Below, piece by piece: positions 34,471-43,035 of a stretch of DNA of 64,000 nt. The translations under genes were made by a program, and so were the position numbers. Below the pieces are notes generated by a model. The model saw only the letters and a list, made by a program, of their open reading frames with translations, was not told where the DNA came from and ran no database searches. Every line of letters starts with the position of its first letter. Position 1 is the stretch's first letter. The stretch is from Kribbella sindirgiensis (GTDB taxonomy: Bacteria > Actinomycetota > Actinomycetes > Propionibacteriales > Kribbellaceae): the NCBI RefSeq assembly GCF_004331435.1, contig NZ_SJKA01000006.1, positions 434,001 to 498,000 of the forward strand, given 5' to 3'.

Positions 34471-34573
34471 AGGGCGTGTCTGCCGGTCCCACACCTACTG
34501 CGCGGCACTCGGCACGGCACCTCGCCGCACGGAGCACCTGCTCGCGACGGTGTGGGACCGGCAGACACGCCCT
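34471..34573. repeat. Palindromic repeat element, copy 1
   Basis: A perfect inverted repeat has 25-bp arms (34471-34495 and 34549-34573) and a 53-bp loop. It fills the gap between the divergent PNPOx and degV genes. Its left part (AGGGCGTGTCTGCC, GGTCCCACACC, TACTGCG) matches the element at 61157-61215 over 32 bases with three differences. Where the arms differ, both arms change together. Confidence 0.85.
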
Positions 34574-34596
34574 AAACTGTCCGGTAACCTCGCTGC

Positions 34597-35439
34597 ATGG
34601 CAGCCCGCGTGCAGGTCGTCACCGACTCCACGGCCGGTCTGTCCACGCACGAGCTGCTCCGCCACCCGCTGACCGTCGTACCGCTCCAGGTCGTGATCGG
34701 CGGGACGTCGTACGACGACGGTGCCACGTCGGCGGATGCGGTCGCGGAGGCGCTGAAGACGTTCACACCGGTCTCGACCAGCCGGCCGGCGCCGCAGACG
34801 TTCGCCGAGACGTACGCGGAGTGCGCCAAGAACGGTGCCGAGGCCATCGTGTCGATCCACCTGTCGGGTGATATGTCCGGCACGTTCGAGGCCGCGATGA
34901 TCGGTGCCAAGGAGTCCCCGGTCCCGGTCCACGTGGTCGACTCCCGCTCGCTGGCTATGGGACTAGGTTTCCCGGTCCTTGCAGCGGCCGCAGCAGCCGC
35001 CGCCGGCGAGGACGCCATCACCGTCGAAGCCGCCGCCCGGGCCCGCATGAAGTCCATCTCGTCCTACTTCTACGTCGACACCCTCGAATACCTCCGCCGC
35101 GGCGGCCGCATCGGCGCCGCCCAGGCCCTCCTCGGTACGGCGCTAGCGGTCAAGCCACTGCTCACCATCAGCGGCGGCCGGATCGTCCCCCTGGAAAAGG
35201 TCCGCACCTCCAGCCGAGCCATCGCCCGCCTGGCCGACATAGCCGTCCAACGCGCCGGCGACACCCCCGTCCAAATCGCCGTCCACCACCTCGCCAACCT
35301 GGAAAAAGCCCAAACCCTCGCCGACAACCTCGCCACCCGCCTCCCCCAAGCCGAAGAGGTAGTCCTCCGAGAAGTAGGAGCCGTAATAGGAGCCCACGTA
35401 GGCCCCGGCCTCCTAGCAGTAGTAGTAGGCCCCCACTAA
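34597..35439 (+). CDS. DegV family fatty-acid-binding protein
   Basis: The 280-residue protein has the DegV signature: VTDSTAGLS at the start, PLQVVIGGTSYDDG near 28-41, TSRPAPQTFAETY (fatty-acid head-group Thr/Ser) near 60-72, and SIHLSGDMSGTFEAA near 88-102. DegV/FakB proteins present fatty acids to a FakA kinase, which is not encoded here. It keeps its usual place before comEA in actinobacteria. In the last third, synonymous choice shifts to codons such as CTA, GTA and GCC with strong C over G on this strand. Confidence 0.92.
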   Translation: MAARVQVVTDSTAGLSTHELLRHPLTVVPLQVVIGGTSYDDGATSADAVAEALKTFTPVSTSRPAPQTFAETYAECAKNGAEAIVSIHLSGDMSGTFEAAMIGAKESPVPVHVVDSRSLAMGLGFPVLAAAAAAAAGEDAITVEAAARARMKSISSYFYVDTLEYLRRGGRIGAAQALLGTALAVKPLLTISGGRIVPLEKVRTSSRAIARLADIAVQRAGDTPVQIAVHHLANLEKAQTLADNLATRLPQAEEVVLREVGAVIGAHVGPGLLAVVVGPH

Positions 35440-35920
35440 CACCCCGCACCCCAGCCCTCACCGCCCCGGCGCCTCATCACTCCGCCGCACGTCTGGCCCG
35501 GCCGCCTCCGCCGCCCTCGCCTACCGCCGCGCCCAGGCCAGCTCCCGTACCTCCGCCTGCCCGCCTGCCCGCCCGCCTGGCCACGACCCACCCAACCTCC
35601 GCGCGCCACTCCGGCCCCTTCGAGCGAGTGCCGCGAGCCCAGGCGATTCATCGAGTCGTGGCTTTCGGCGACCAATCACAGCCGCAACCCACGACTCGGG
35701 GACCTGGAAACTGCGGACTTGGGAACTGGGGAGGACTACTTTCCACATCGGGCAGGAAATTCTCCCCAACCACCTCCGCCCAGCACCGCGCCACGCAATC
35801 ATCCGGCGCCCCCGCCCTCATACGAGCACCCGATCCTCCGTTCCACCCCGAACGGCCGGTTTCTCCACAGCTTTGAAGTCGGCGTCTCACCCACGCCCCA
35901 GACTCGTACCTTCTCTGGGC
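35440..35920. other. 481-bp C-rich intergenic region
   Basis: No convincing gene is visible. The first 150 bases are pyrimidine-rich with short CCCGCCTG repeats (about 35555-35580). CGAGTCGTGG and CCACGACTCG (35652-35698) form a 10-bp inverted repeat. A -10-like TACCTT (35908-35913) sits seven bases before the GTG of comEA, suggesting a leaderless start. Confidence 0.5.
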
Positions 35921-37117
35921 GTGAAGGTCTTCCGCCGCACCCCCCCCCCCGACCCGGCCGCCCGAGCCCGAGCTCTCGCCCGCCTAACCCCCCGCCCCCC
36001 GCACCCAACCACCACCCACCTTCACACCCCACCCACCACCCAAACCCACCCCAACCGCCCCGTCACCAGTCAGCCCTCCGCCGCCCCGGCGCCCGCCACC
36101 AACCAGCCGCCTGCCGCTCCAACAACTGCCACCGAGCAAACCTCCACCGAGCAAACCTCCGCCGAGCGAACCTCCGCCGATCGGACCACTCAAACGCGCG
36201 ACCCGCGCAGCCCGCGCGCCGCGCCCTGGGCGCCCGGCACGACCGACCGCGACGTACACCCCAGCGGCGACCCGCCAAGCGGACGACAGCCACCAGACGA
36301 ATATCCGGAGGAGCGTGATGAGGTGCGAGGCGGATGGACCCCCGAACAACCCCAACCCGACCGACTACGCGACGCCCGCTGGACCCTCACCCCACGCCAC
36401 ATCGCCGTCCTGGCCGTACTCCTCGTCCTCGGCCTGACCTGGGCCGCCTGGACCTTCCTCAAAGCCCGCCCCGAACCCCTCCCCGACACCCGCCCATCCA
36501 CCACAACCACAGGCTCCGCGGTAATCCGCCCAACACCCAATCCCGGCCCAGCCCAAACCCAACCAGCCGCCAACCCGTCCGCCACCAACCAGCCACCCGC
36601 CACGAACCAAGCCTCAGGCCCAAACCCAACCTCAGGCGCCACCCAGCCCCCCGGCGACGGAACCTCCTCGAATCCGCCGCCGGTCGTGGTCCACGTCGCA
36701 GGAAAGGTACGCCGCCCCGGCCTGATCCGGGCCCCAGCCGGCTCCCGCGTGGCCGACGTACTCACCCTCGCCGGCGGCCCACTCCGAGGCGTAGACCTCA
36801 CCACCCTGAACCTCGCCCGCCAAGTAACCGACGGCGAACAAATCATCGTCGGCGCAACCACCCAACCCCCACCCCCGACCCAACCATCGGCAACCGCCGG
36901 TCCCAGCCCGTCCTCAGCCCCCACCGCCCCCGTCAACCTCAACACCGCCACCCTCGACCAACTCGACGCCCTCCCAGGCGTAGGCCCAGTCCTAGCCCAA
37001 CGAATCCTCGACTACCGCACCCAGAACGGCCCCTTCACCACCATCGACCAACTCCAGGAGGTCCCCGGCGTAGGCCCCAAGAAGTTCGACTCCCTAAAAC
37101 CCCATGTCCGCACCTGA
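35921..37117 (+). CDS. comEA: ComEA family DNA-binding competence protein
   Basis: The product is 398 residues from GTG 35921. A frame start at 35873 is possible but lacks a ribosome site. A long Pro/Thr-rich cytoplasmic region has degenerate TEQTSTEQTSAERTSADRT repeats near 70-88. One membrane helix follows at about 160-180 (IAVLAVLLVLGLTWAAWTF), then a Pro-rich linker. An SLBB domain (VHVAGKVRRPGLIRAPAGSR) lies near 255-315. A C-terminal helix-hairpin-helix pair (LNTATLDQLDALPGVGPVLA) lies near 340-395. It binds incoming DNA outside the membrane for ComEC. It overlaps comEC by 14 bp. Confidence 0.9.
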   Translation: MKVFRRTPPPDPAARARALARLTPRPPHPTTTHLHTPPTTQTHPNRPVTSQPSAAPAPATNQPPAAPTTATEQTSTEQTSAERTSADRTTQTRDPRSPRAAPWAPGTTDRDVHPSGDPPSGRQPPDEYPEERDEVRGGWTPEQPQPDRLRDARWTLTPRHIAVLAVLLVLGLTWAAWTFLKARPEPLPDTRPSTTTTGSAVIRPTPNPGPAQTQPAANPSATNQPPATNQASGPNPTSGATQPPGDGTSSNPPPVVVHVAGKVRRPGLIRAPAGSRVADVLTLAGGPLRGVDLTTLNLARQVTDGEQIIVGATTQPPPPTQPSATAGPSPSSAPTAPVNLNTATLDQLDALPGVGPVLAQRILDYRTQNGPFTTIDQLQEVPGVGPKKFDSLKPHVRT

Positions 37118-39824
37118 CCCCACCAACCACCCGCCCAAACCGACCCCCACACCCGATGAAGCCACCGAGCCCACACCCGCAGAGTCCGCCGAGCCCACAC
37201 CCGCAGAGTCCGCCGAGCCTGCACCCGCTGAGGCTGTTGACCCGACCACCGTGGAGGCGACCGAGCATGAGCAGCTCGATGCGCGGCTGCTCATCCCGGC
37301 GGCTGCGGGCTGGCTGGCAACGGCGGTGCTGGTCGGCCAGCCGCCGGTCGTCGGCGGAATCGTCGCCGCATGCGCGCTGGCACTCGCCGCGACACTCGGG
37401 ATGACCCTCCGGCGCACGAGCCGCACCCCCTCAACCGGAACCCCGGCAACCGACCCGGCAACCGACCCGGCAACTGATCCGGCGACGGGTCCCGCGACGG
37501 CTCGGGTGACGGCCCCGTGGGCTTATCCCGCGGTCGGGCAGGCAACTGATCCGGCGACCGGCTCGGTGCGTCGATGGGCGACACGTTGGCTGGCTCGTAC
37601 AGCGGCTGGTTGGGCGATCGTTGGTTCGTTGGTTGTCGTGGGCGGGCTGGCGATCGCCGCCGGGCTGCACACCGCGGCCCTCCGCGCGGGACCCGTGCAG
37701 GAGCTCGCGACCCGTTCGGCGACAGTCACCGTTCGGCTCAAGATCGACGGGGATCCGTCGCTCCGGCAGAGCACCACGAGCAGACGGCCGCCGTACGTCG
37801 TGGTGAGAGCGACCATCGAGGAGATCCGCAGCGGCGCCGGCTCGGTCCACGCGATCCGGCAGCGGATACGTACGCCGGTGCTGGTCGTAGGCACCGCGAA
37901 ATGGGAGCACGTGAGATACGGCCAGCATGTCGACGCGAGCGGAAGGCTCGAGCAAGTAGAAGGCGGCGCCGAGGTGGCCGCGATGCTCTCGACGAGGTCG
38001 CCGCCGCGGACTGTAGATCAACCACCGTGGTGGCTGCGTGCGGCTGAGCAGGTCCGGGCAGGACTGCGAGAAGCAGTAGCAAGTGAGCCCGAGGACGTCC
38101 GCGGCCTGGTCCCGGCACTAGTGATGGGCGACGTCTCCGGCGTATCAGCGGACCTCAACGCGGACTTCCAAACCACGGGCCTGACCCACCTGTCCGCCGT
38201 GTCAGGGACGAACCTGACGCTCCTACTCGCGTTCCTCCTCCCGCTGGCGCGGCTGGTCGGCGTACGGGCGCGTGGGCTGACCGTGGTCGGGTTGTTGACA
38301 GTGGTCGTGTTCGTCGTGCTGGCCAGACCGCAGCCGAGCGTCCTTCGGGCGGCCGCGATGGGGCTGATCGCCTTGGCGGCTCTGACCAGTGGGGGAGGGC
38401 GGCGCCGCGCCGTGCGTAGTCTGTCGGTCGCTGTGATCGTGTTGCTGCTGCTGGAGACGTCGCTCGCGCGCTCGGCCGGGTTCGCGCTGTCGGTGCTTGC
38501 GACCGCCGGCATCATCCTGCTCGGACCAGGGTGGCGGGATGCGTTGGCGAGGTGGATGCCTGGCTGGCTGGCCGACGCGATCTCGTGCCCGCTCGCGGCG
38601 CAGCTTGCCTGTACGCCGGTCGTCGCGTGGCTGTCGGGTGAGGTGTCGCTGATCGCCGTCGCCGCGAACCTGTTGGCGGGACCAATGGTCGGCCCCGCCA
38701 CGATTCTCGGTTTCGTCGCGGCCGGTGTGGCTCTGATCAGCAGCGAGTTGGCGCAAGTTGTCGGCTGGGCTGCCGGATGGCCTGCTCGCTGGATCATCCT
38801 GGTTGCTCGCGAAGGCGCGGATCTCCCGGGCGCCGCCAACGCGTGGCCCGCGACCGTGGTCGGGATCGTCGTACTGATGGTGCTCTGCCTGGCCCTCGTG
38901 CTGGGTTTGCACCGCATCCTGGCTCGCCCGATCGCGATGATCCTGGCGGTGATCCTGCTCGCGGTCGTCGTACTGCGTCCCGTCGGATCGCTCGGCTGGC
39001 CGCCGGACGACTGGTTGTTCGTCGTCTGCGATGTCGGACAGGGCGACGGGTTGGTGTTGCGGGCGGGTGATCGTACGGCGGTTGTCGTCGACACCGGGCC
39101 GGATCCGGCGGCGATGGATCGGTGTCTGAAGGACCTCGACATCGAGTACATCCCGGTTGTCGTGCTGAGTCACTTCCATGCGGATCATGTCGGCGGGCTG
39201 GCCGGCGTACTGAACGATCGGCGGGTGGACGAGATCGAGGTGACGCCGTACTTCTCGCCGCGGGCCGAATACGATCGCGTGGTTGATCTGGCGTCGCGGC
39301 ACGGGGTGGTTGTGCGTACTGTCGCGTTCCACGAGCAGCGGGTCGTGGGGAAGGTGAGTTGGACGACCCTGTGGCCGGCGAAGGTGCCGGCGTTGCCCGC
39401 GCCGGGTACGTCCTCGGCGACGTCGACGGATGAAGGGTCGCCGGAGAACAACGCCAGCATCGCGATGATGGTCGAGCTCGACGGCCTTCGGATCCTCCTC
39501 ACCGGTGACTTGGAGCCGGAATCACAGCGCGCTGTCGTGGCGACGGGAGTCGACCTGCGGGCGGATGTGTTGAAGGTCCCGCATCACGGTTCAGCTCAGC
39601 AGGACCCTGGGTTCATCGCTGCTGCGAACGCGCGGTTGGCGCTCATCTCAGCCGGGCGCGACAACGACTACGGCCACCCGGCGCCGAGAACCCTGGACCT
39701 CCTGTCCCACAACGCGACCCGAACCGCCACCACCAACGTCAGCGGCCCCCTCACAGTCACCAACACCAACAACCACCTCGCTCTCACCACACACCCACAG
39801 CTACAGGAGGCAGCTAGAAGGTGA
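37104..39824 (+). CDS. comEC: ComEC/Rec2 DNA-uptake channel protein
   Basis: The 906-residue protein begins with a Pro/Glu-rich tail containing 18-nt tandem repeats (EPTPAESA units). A second repeat tract of PATD units (12 nt) lies near 110-130. The Competence domain is indicated by LSAVSGTNLTLLLAFLLPL near 375 and about ten membrane helices. The C-terminal metallo-beta-lactamase domain has SHFHADHVGG (about 690-699), LTGDLEPE and VPHHGSAQQ. It forms the channel for single-stranded DNA. The repeat tracts are unusual additions; the core motifs are intact. Confidence 0.93.
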   Translation: MSAPDPTNHPPKPTPTPDEATEPTPAESAEPTPAESAEPAPAEAVDPTTVEATEHEQLDARLLIPAAAGWLATAVLVGQPPVVGGIVAACALALAATLGMTLRRTSRTPSTGTPATDPATDPATDPATGPATARVTAPWAYPAVGQATDPATGSVRRWATRWLARTAAGWAIVGSLVVVGGLAIAAGLHTAALRAGPVQELATRSATVTVRLKIDGDPSLRQSTTSRRPPYVVVRATIEEIRSGAGSVHAIRQRIRTPVLVVGTAKWEHVRYGQHVDASGRLEQVEGGAEVAAMLSTRSPPRTVDQPPWWLRAAEQVRAGLREAVASEPEDVRGLVPALVMGDVSGVSADLNADFQTTGLTHLSAVSGTNLTLLLAFLLPLARLVGVRARGLTVVGLLTVVVFVVLARPQPSVLRAAAMGLIALAALTSGGGRRRAVRSLSVAVIVLLLLETSLARSAGFALSVLATAGIILLGPGWRDALARWMPGWLADAISCPLAAQLACTPVVAWLSGEVSLIAVAANLLAGPMVGPATILGFVAAGVALISSELAQVVGWAAGWPARWIILVAREGADLPGAANAWPATVVGIVVLMVLCLALVLGLHRILARPIAMILAVILLAVVVLRPVGSLGWPPDDWLFVVCDVGQGDGLVLRAGDRTAVVVDTGPDPAAMDRCLKDLDIEYIPVVVLSHFHADHVGGLAGVLNDRRVDEIEVTPYFSPRAEYDRVVDLASRHGVVVRTVAFHEQRVVGKVSWTTLWPAKVPALPAPGTSSATSTDEGSPENNASIAMMVELDGLRILLTGDLEPESQRAVVATGVDLRADVLKVPHHGSAQQDPGFIAAANARLALISAGRDNDYGHPAPRTLDLLSHNATRTATTNVSGPLTVTNTNNHLALTTHPQLQEAARR

Positions 39825-40419
39825 CGGCGGAGGTTGGGGTGGTGTTTTCTGGTTGGTCGCCCAGGGACCATGCGGCGACCCGCGAGACGACGTGGGCTGG
39901 GATTTTGTCCGCTACGCCGGGGACGGCGGGTACGTCGTACGTGGCGTGGGCGTCGTACGGGAGGACTACTCGGTAGCCGCGGGCGAGGGCGGTCTTGGAC
40001 GTTGCGTGTACGCACATCTCCGACATGACGCCGCAGATGGCGAGCGAACGTACGCCGGCCGATACCAGGATCTCCCCGAGTGGCGTCGCGTCGAAGCCGT
40101 CGTCGCGTGGCTTGCGGATCACGTGCTCACGGGGTCCTGGCTTGAGCGGAAGGTACAGCTCCCAACCGGGCGTTTCGGGCTCGTCGTCCGCGCCGGGCGG
40201 ACCGTCGTTCTGCAGGTGTACGACGAGCGCGCCGGCGGCCCGGGCTCGGTCCAGCAGGTCGCTCACCCGATCCAGGAGGGCAGCGGCGCCGGGCACAGCA
40301 CCCGGACCGGAGACGAACGCAGTCTGCAGATCCACAAGAACCAAGGCATCGACAGGCGAGCTCAGCGCGCCAGGCAAATGCGTCGCGTCGGAGGAGGTCG
40401 TTGCGTCGGGTGGGGGCAT
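39814..40419 (-). CDS. Isochorismatase-like cysteine hydrolase
   Basis: The product is about 201 residues from ATG 40419, with AAGGA upstream; ATG 40428 is an alternative. The triad is visible: Asp in LVLVDLQTAFV (about 27), Lys in HVIRKPRDDGF (about 106), and Cys in ICGVMSEMCVHATSKTA (about 138). Family members hydrolyse nicotinamide, isochorismate or related amides and ethers. The substrate is unknown. It overlaps the 3' end of comEC by 11 bp and is divergent from holA. Confidence 0.87.
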   Translation of the reverse strand: MPPPDATTSSDATHLPGALSSPVDALVLVDLQTAFVSGPGAVPGAAALLDRVSDLLDRARAAGALVVHLQNDGPPGADDEPETPGWELYLPLKPGPREHVIRKPRDDGFDATPLGEILVSAGVRSLAICGVMSEMCVHATSKTALARGYRVVLPYDAHATYDVPAVPGVADKIPAHVVSRVAAWSLGDQPENTTPTSAVTF

Positions 40420-40489
40420 GGGGGTCATCCTTGCTGGTTTGGTGTGGGGGTGCACGGGGATTGTCGGGAGGGCGTGGGATGCTGACGGG

Positions 40490-41488
40490 GTGGCTGCTCG
40501 TAAAGGTTCTGCGCCGAAGCTGGGTGATGTGCTTCTCGTGACCGGGAGCGAGTCGTTCCTGGCGGATCGGGCCGTGCGGTCGGCGATCGCGGCGGTGTCG
40601 AAGAACGCTTCGGCCGGGGGTGACAGCCCAGTGGAGGTGACGGATCTCGAGGCGTCGACGCTGGACGTCGGGGTGTTCGCGGAGCTGACCGGGCCGTCGT
40701 TGTTCGCGACCGAGCGGGTGCTGGTGCTGCGCGGGTTGGAGAACCTGCCGAGTGAGATGGCGCCGCATCTGATCGAGTACGCCGGGTCGTCGTCGGACGA
40801 CGTACTCGCCGTGTTCGTGCACTCCGGTGGGCAGAAGGGGAAGGGCGTCCTCGACAAGTTGCGGAAGGCATCGGTCACTGAGGTTGTCGCGACGGCGCCG
40901 AAGGCTTGGGAGCTTCCGCAGTTCGTGGCCGGGGAGATCCGGTTGCACGGTGGGACGGTCGACGAAGGTGCGGCGTCGGCGCTGGTGGACGCGGTCGGGC
41001 ACGATCTGCGGGCGCTGGCGGGGGCGTGTTCGCAGTTGGTGTCGGACTCTGGTGGTCAGGCGGTGACTACGCAGCTGATCGGGCAGTACTTCGGTGGGCG
41101 TGCGGAGGTCACGAGCTTCGCGGTTGCCGATGCGGCGATCGCCGGCCGGACGGAGCCGGCGCTGGAGCAGCTCCGGTGGGCGTTGGACTGTGGGGTGGCG
41201 CCGGTGCTGGTGACGAGCGCGATGGCGGGCGGGTTGCGGGGGCTGGCGAAGTACGCGAGCGCGCCGAGTGGGATGCGGGAGGCGGACCTGGCGCGCGAGG
41301 TCGGCGTACCGCCGTGGAAGCTCAAGCAGCTCAAGCAGCAGTCGCGCAGCTGGACTCCGGGTGGTCTCGCGACCGCGATCAAGGCGGTCGCCCAGGCCGA
41401 CGCAGACGTCAAGGGCGCCTCCGGCGATGCCGGCTACGCCCTCGAACGCATGGTCCTCACCATCACCCGAGCCCACGGCCGCCGCTGA
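40490..41488 (+). CDS. holA: DNA polymerase III delta subunit
   Basis: The product is 332 residues from GTG 40490. The family pattern is visible: LLVTGSESFLADRAVRSAI at 13-31, LFATERVLVLRGLENLP near 65-81, DVLAVFVHSGGQKGKGVLDKLRK near 103-125, and a C-terminal LREADLAREVGVPPWKLKQL-like segment. Delta opens the beta clamp within the clamp loader. The location after comEC and before rpsT is the conserved order. No Shine-Dalgarno is evident, so it may be leaderless. Confidence 0.93.
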   Translation: MAARKGSAPKLGDVLLVTGSESFLADRAVRSAIAAVSKNASAGGDSPVEVTDLEASTLDVGVFAELTGPSLFATERVLVLRGLENLPSEMAPHLIEYAGSSSDDVLAVFVHSGGQKGKGVLDKLRKASVTEVVATAPKAWELPQFVAGEIRLHGGTVDEGAASALVDAVGHDLRALAGACSQLVSDSGGQAVTTQLIGQYFGGRAEVTSFAVADAAIAGRTEPALEQLRWALDCGVAPVLVTSAMAGGLRGLAKYASAPSGMREADLAREVGVPPWKLKQLKQQSRSWTPGGLATAIKAVAQADADVKGASGDAGYALERMVLTITRAHGRR

Positions 41489-41520
41489 CCGCCCGCTTGA
41501 GGCTGGTTCGGGTACGCAAA

Positions 41521-41553
41521 AACGATCGGCCGGTTGGGACCGGGCCGATCGTT
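41521..41553 (-). terminator. Terminator of rpsT
   Basis: AACGATCGGCC and GGCCGATCGTT form an 11-bp stem with an 11-nt loop. On the minus strand it is followed by TTTTTGCG. It lies between the convergent holA and rpsT stops and may serve both. Confidence 0.85.
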
Positions 41554-41584
41554 GGCGGGGCGCGTTCGGGACGCGGCCCTGGTG

Positions 41585-41845
41585 TTAGAGGGAGGCGGCC
41601 TTCTTGAAGATGGCCGACTTGCGGTTCGCCGCCTGGTTGGCGTGGATGACGCCCTTGCTGACGGCCTTGTCGAGCAGGCGACCGGCCTTGCGGGCGGTGT
41701 CGTTGGCCTTCTCGGCCTCGCCGGCCTCGACGGCCTCGTGGAAGCGGCGAACAGCCGTCTTGAGGGTCGACTTCACCGACTTGTTGCGAAGTCGCGCAGC
41801 CTCGTTCTGGCGGTTGCGCTTGATCTGGGACTTGATGTTCGCCAC
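41585..41845 (-). CDS. rpsT: 30S ribosomal protein S20
   Basis: The 86-residue basic protein starts MANIKSQIKRNRQNEAARLRNKS and ends NRKSAIFKKAASL, as in bacterial S20. It binds 16S rRNA in the small subunit and aids assembly. It is a stand-alone gene, convergent with holA, with a strong terminator behind it. Confidence 0.98.
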   Translation of the reverse strand: MANIKSQIKRNRQNEAARLRNKSVKSTLKTAVRRFHEAVEAGEAEKANDTARKAGRLLDKAVSKGVIHANQAANRKSAIFKKAASL

Positions 41846-41997
41846 GGAGCAGAGCCTCGATCAGGTGTGTGCGGTCAATACAGGATGGTGTTGCGCGCAC
41901 GGCTGTACACCACCCGTGGGCACGCGAAGGAACAGATTACCAACAAGCGGCACCTCCAGCCAAACCGGGACCCGGCGTCAGCACGGCTGAAAGCGAA

Positions 41998-42954
41998 GTG
42001 AAACCGCGAACCGCCAGACTACTGTCCGTGGTCGACGGCAGAGTGATGCGGATCGTGGCGCTAGCAGCGCTAGCTCTCGCGGTGGGCGGGGTCGCCGTCC
42101 CGCTGGTGCGCGACGGCGGTGAGCCGTTCTATCCCGGGCGTACGGAGGATGCGCAGGTGACAGCGCAGTACGAGATCCGTGCGGACGGTGCTGTGGACGT
42201 CACCGAGACGATCGACTACGAGTACAACAGGTCTGGACTGCCGCTCGACCGGATCGTTCACCTCCGTCGGCCCGCTGAGGGGCCGATCGACCAGCAGGTC
42301 TCCGAGCGGGGCAAGGATCGGGTCTGGAAGGTGACCGACGTCACCGCCACGGATCGCTCCGGCGCACCGGTGCCGGTGCGGACGAAGGTGCTGGATCCGG
42401 CCCTGCCGCCGATGTCCGGGACCGGCAACGACGGCTGGGACAGCCGGCTGTCCGATCTGCTCATCCAACTCGGGGAGGACAACCGGCCGGCGGGGCATCG
42501 GGTGAGCTATGTGCTGCGGTACCGCGTTCACGGCGCGCTGGACAAGACAGCTGACGGGTATGAACTCAACTGGCCCGACCCGGTCCGGGCGGCTGAGAAC
42601 TCGTGGGTCGACTATCCACAAGTGCCCCTGCATGAGGTCCGGGTGGTCGCACCGACGAAGGTCACCACCGCGTCCTGCACTGCGTACACCGAGGACAAAC
42701 AGACGCCCTGCGCAACCAAAGGAGAGCCGACGGTCTTCACCCCGGGCCGCGTTCCCGCTGGGATGACAGTCAAGGTCGCCGTACCGGCAGCCGGCATCAC
42801 CGACGGCGGTGCGGAGTACGACGGTTCGCCGCTCAGTCTCAAGCTCAAGATCCTGCTCATCGCCGTCGGCGTGGTCCTGTTCCTGGCCCTCGTCGGTGTG
42901 GTGGCTAGTTGCCTGATCAGGGGTTTTCCCTTGCACCTCCGTCCGCGTGCGTGA
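41998..42954 (+). CDS. DUF2207-like membrane protein
   Basis: The product is about 318 residues from GTG 41998; GTG 42028 and ATG 42046 are alternative starts and none has a good ribosome site. An N-terminal signal or anchor helix (VALAALALAVGGVAVPL) is followed by an extracytoplasmic domain with the DUF2207 pattern QYEIRADGAVDVTETIDYEY, then VSYVLRYRVHGAL. A second hydrophobic helix lies near 285-308 (KILLIAVGVVLFLALVGVVAS), with a short basic tail. The usual long C-terminal region of DUF2207 proteins is missing. Function unknown. Confidence 0.78.
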   Translation: MKPRTARLLSVVDGRVMRIVALAALALAVGGVAVPLVRDGGEPFYPGRTEDAQVTAQYEIRADGAVDVTETIDYEYNRSGLPLDRIVHLRRPAEGPIDQQVSERGKDRVWKVTDVTATDRSGAPVPVRTKVLDPALPPMSGTGNDGWDSRLSDLLIQLGEDNRPAGHRVSYVLRYRVHGALDKTADGYELNWPDPVRAAENSWVDYPQVPLHEVRVVAPTKVTTASCTAYTEDKQTPCATKGEPTVFTPGRVPAGMTVKVAVPAAGITDGGAEYDGSPLSLKLKILLIAVGVVLFLALVGVVASCLIRGFPLHLRPRA

Positions 42955-43035
42955 CAGCGGGCACCCCTGACGGCATACTCGGGGCCCGCGAGCCAAGGGC
43001 TCCGCCATCGCTCCGTCCAAGCCTGGAGGAACTGC

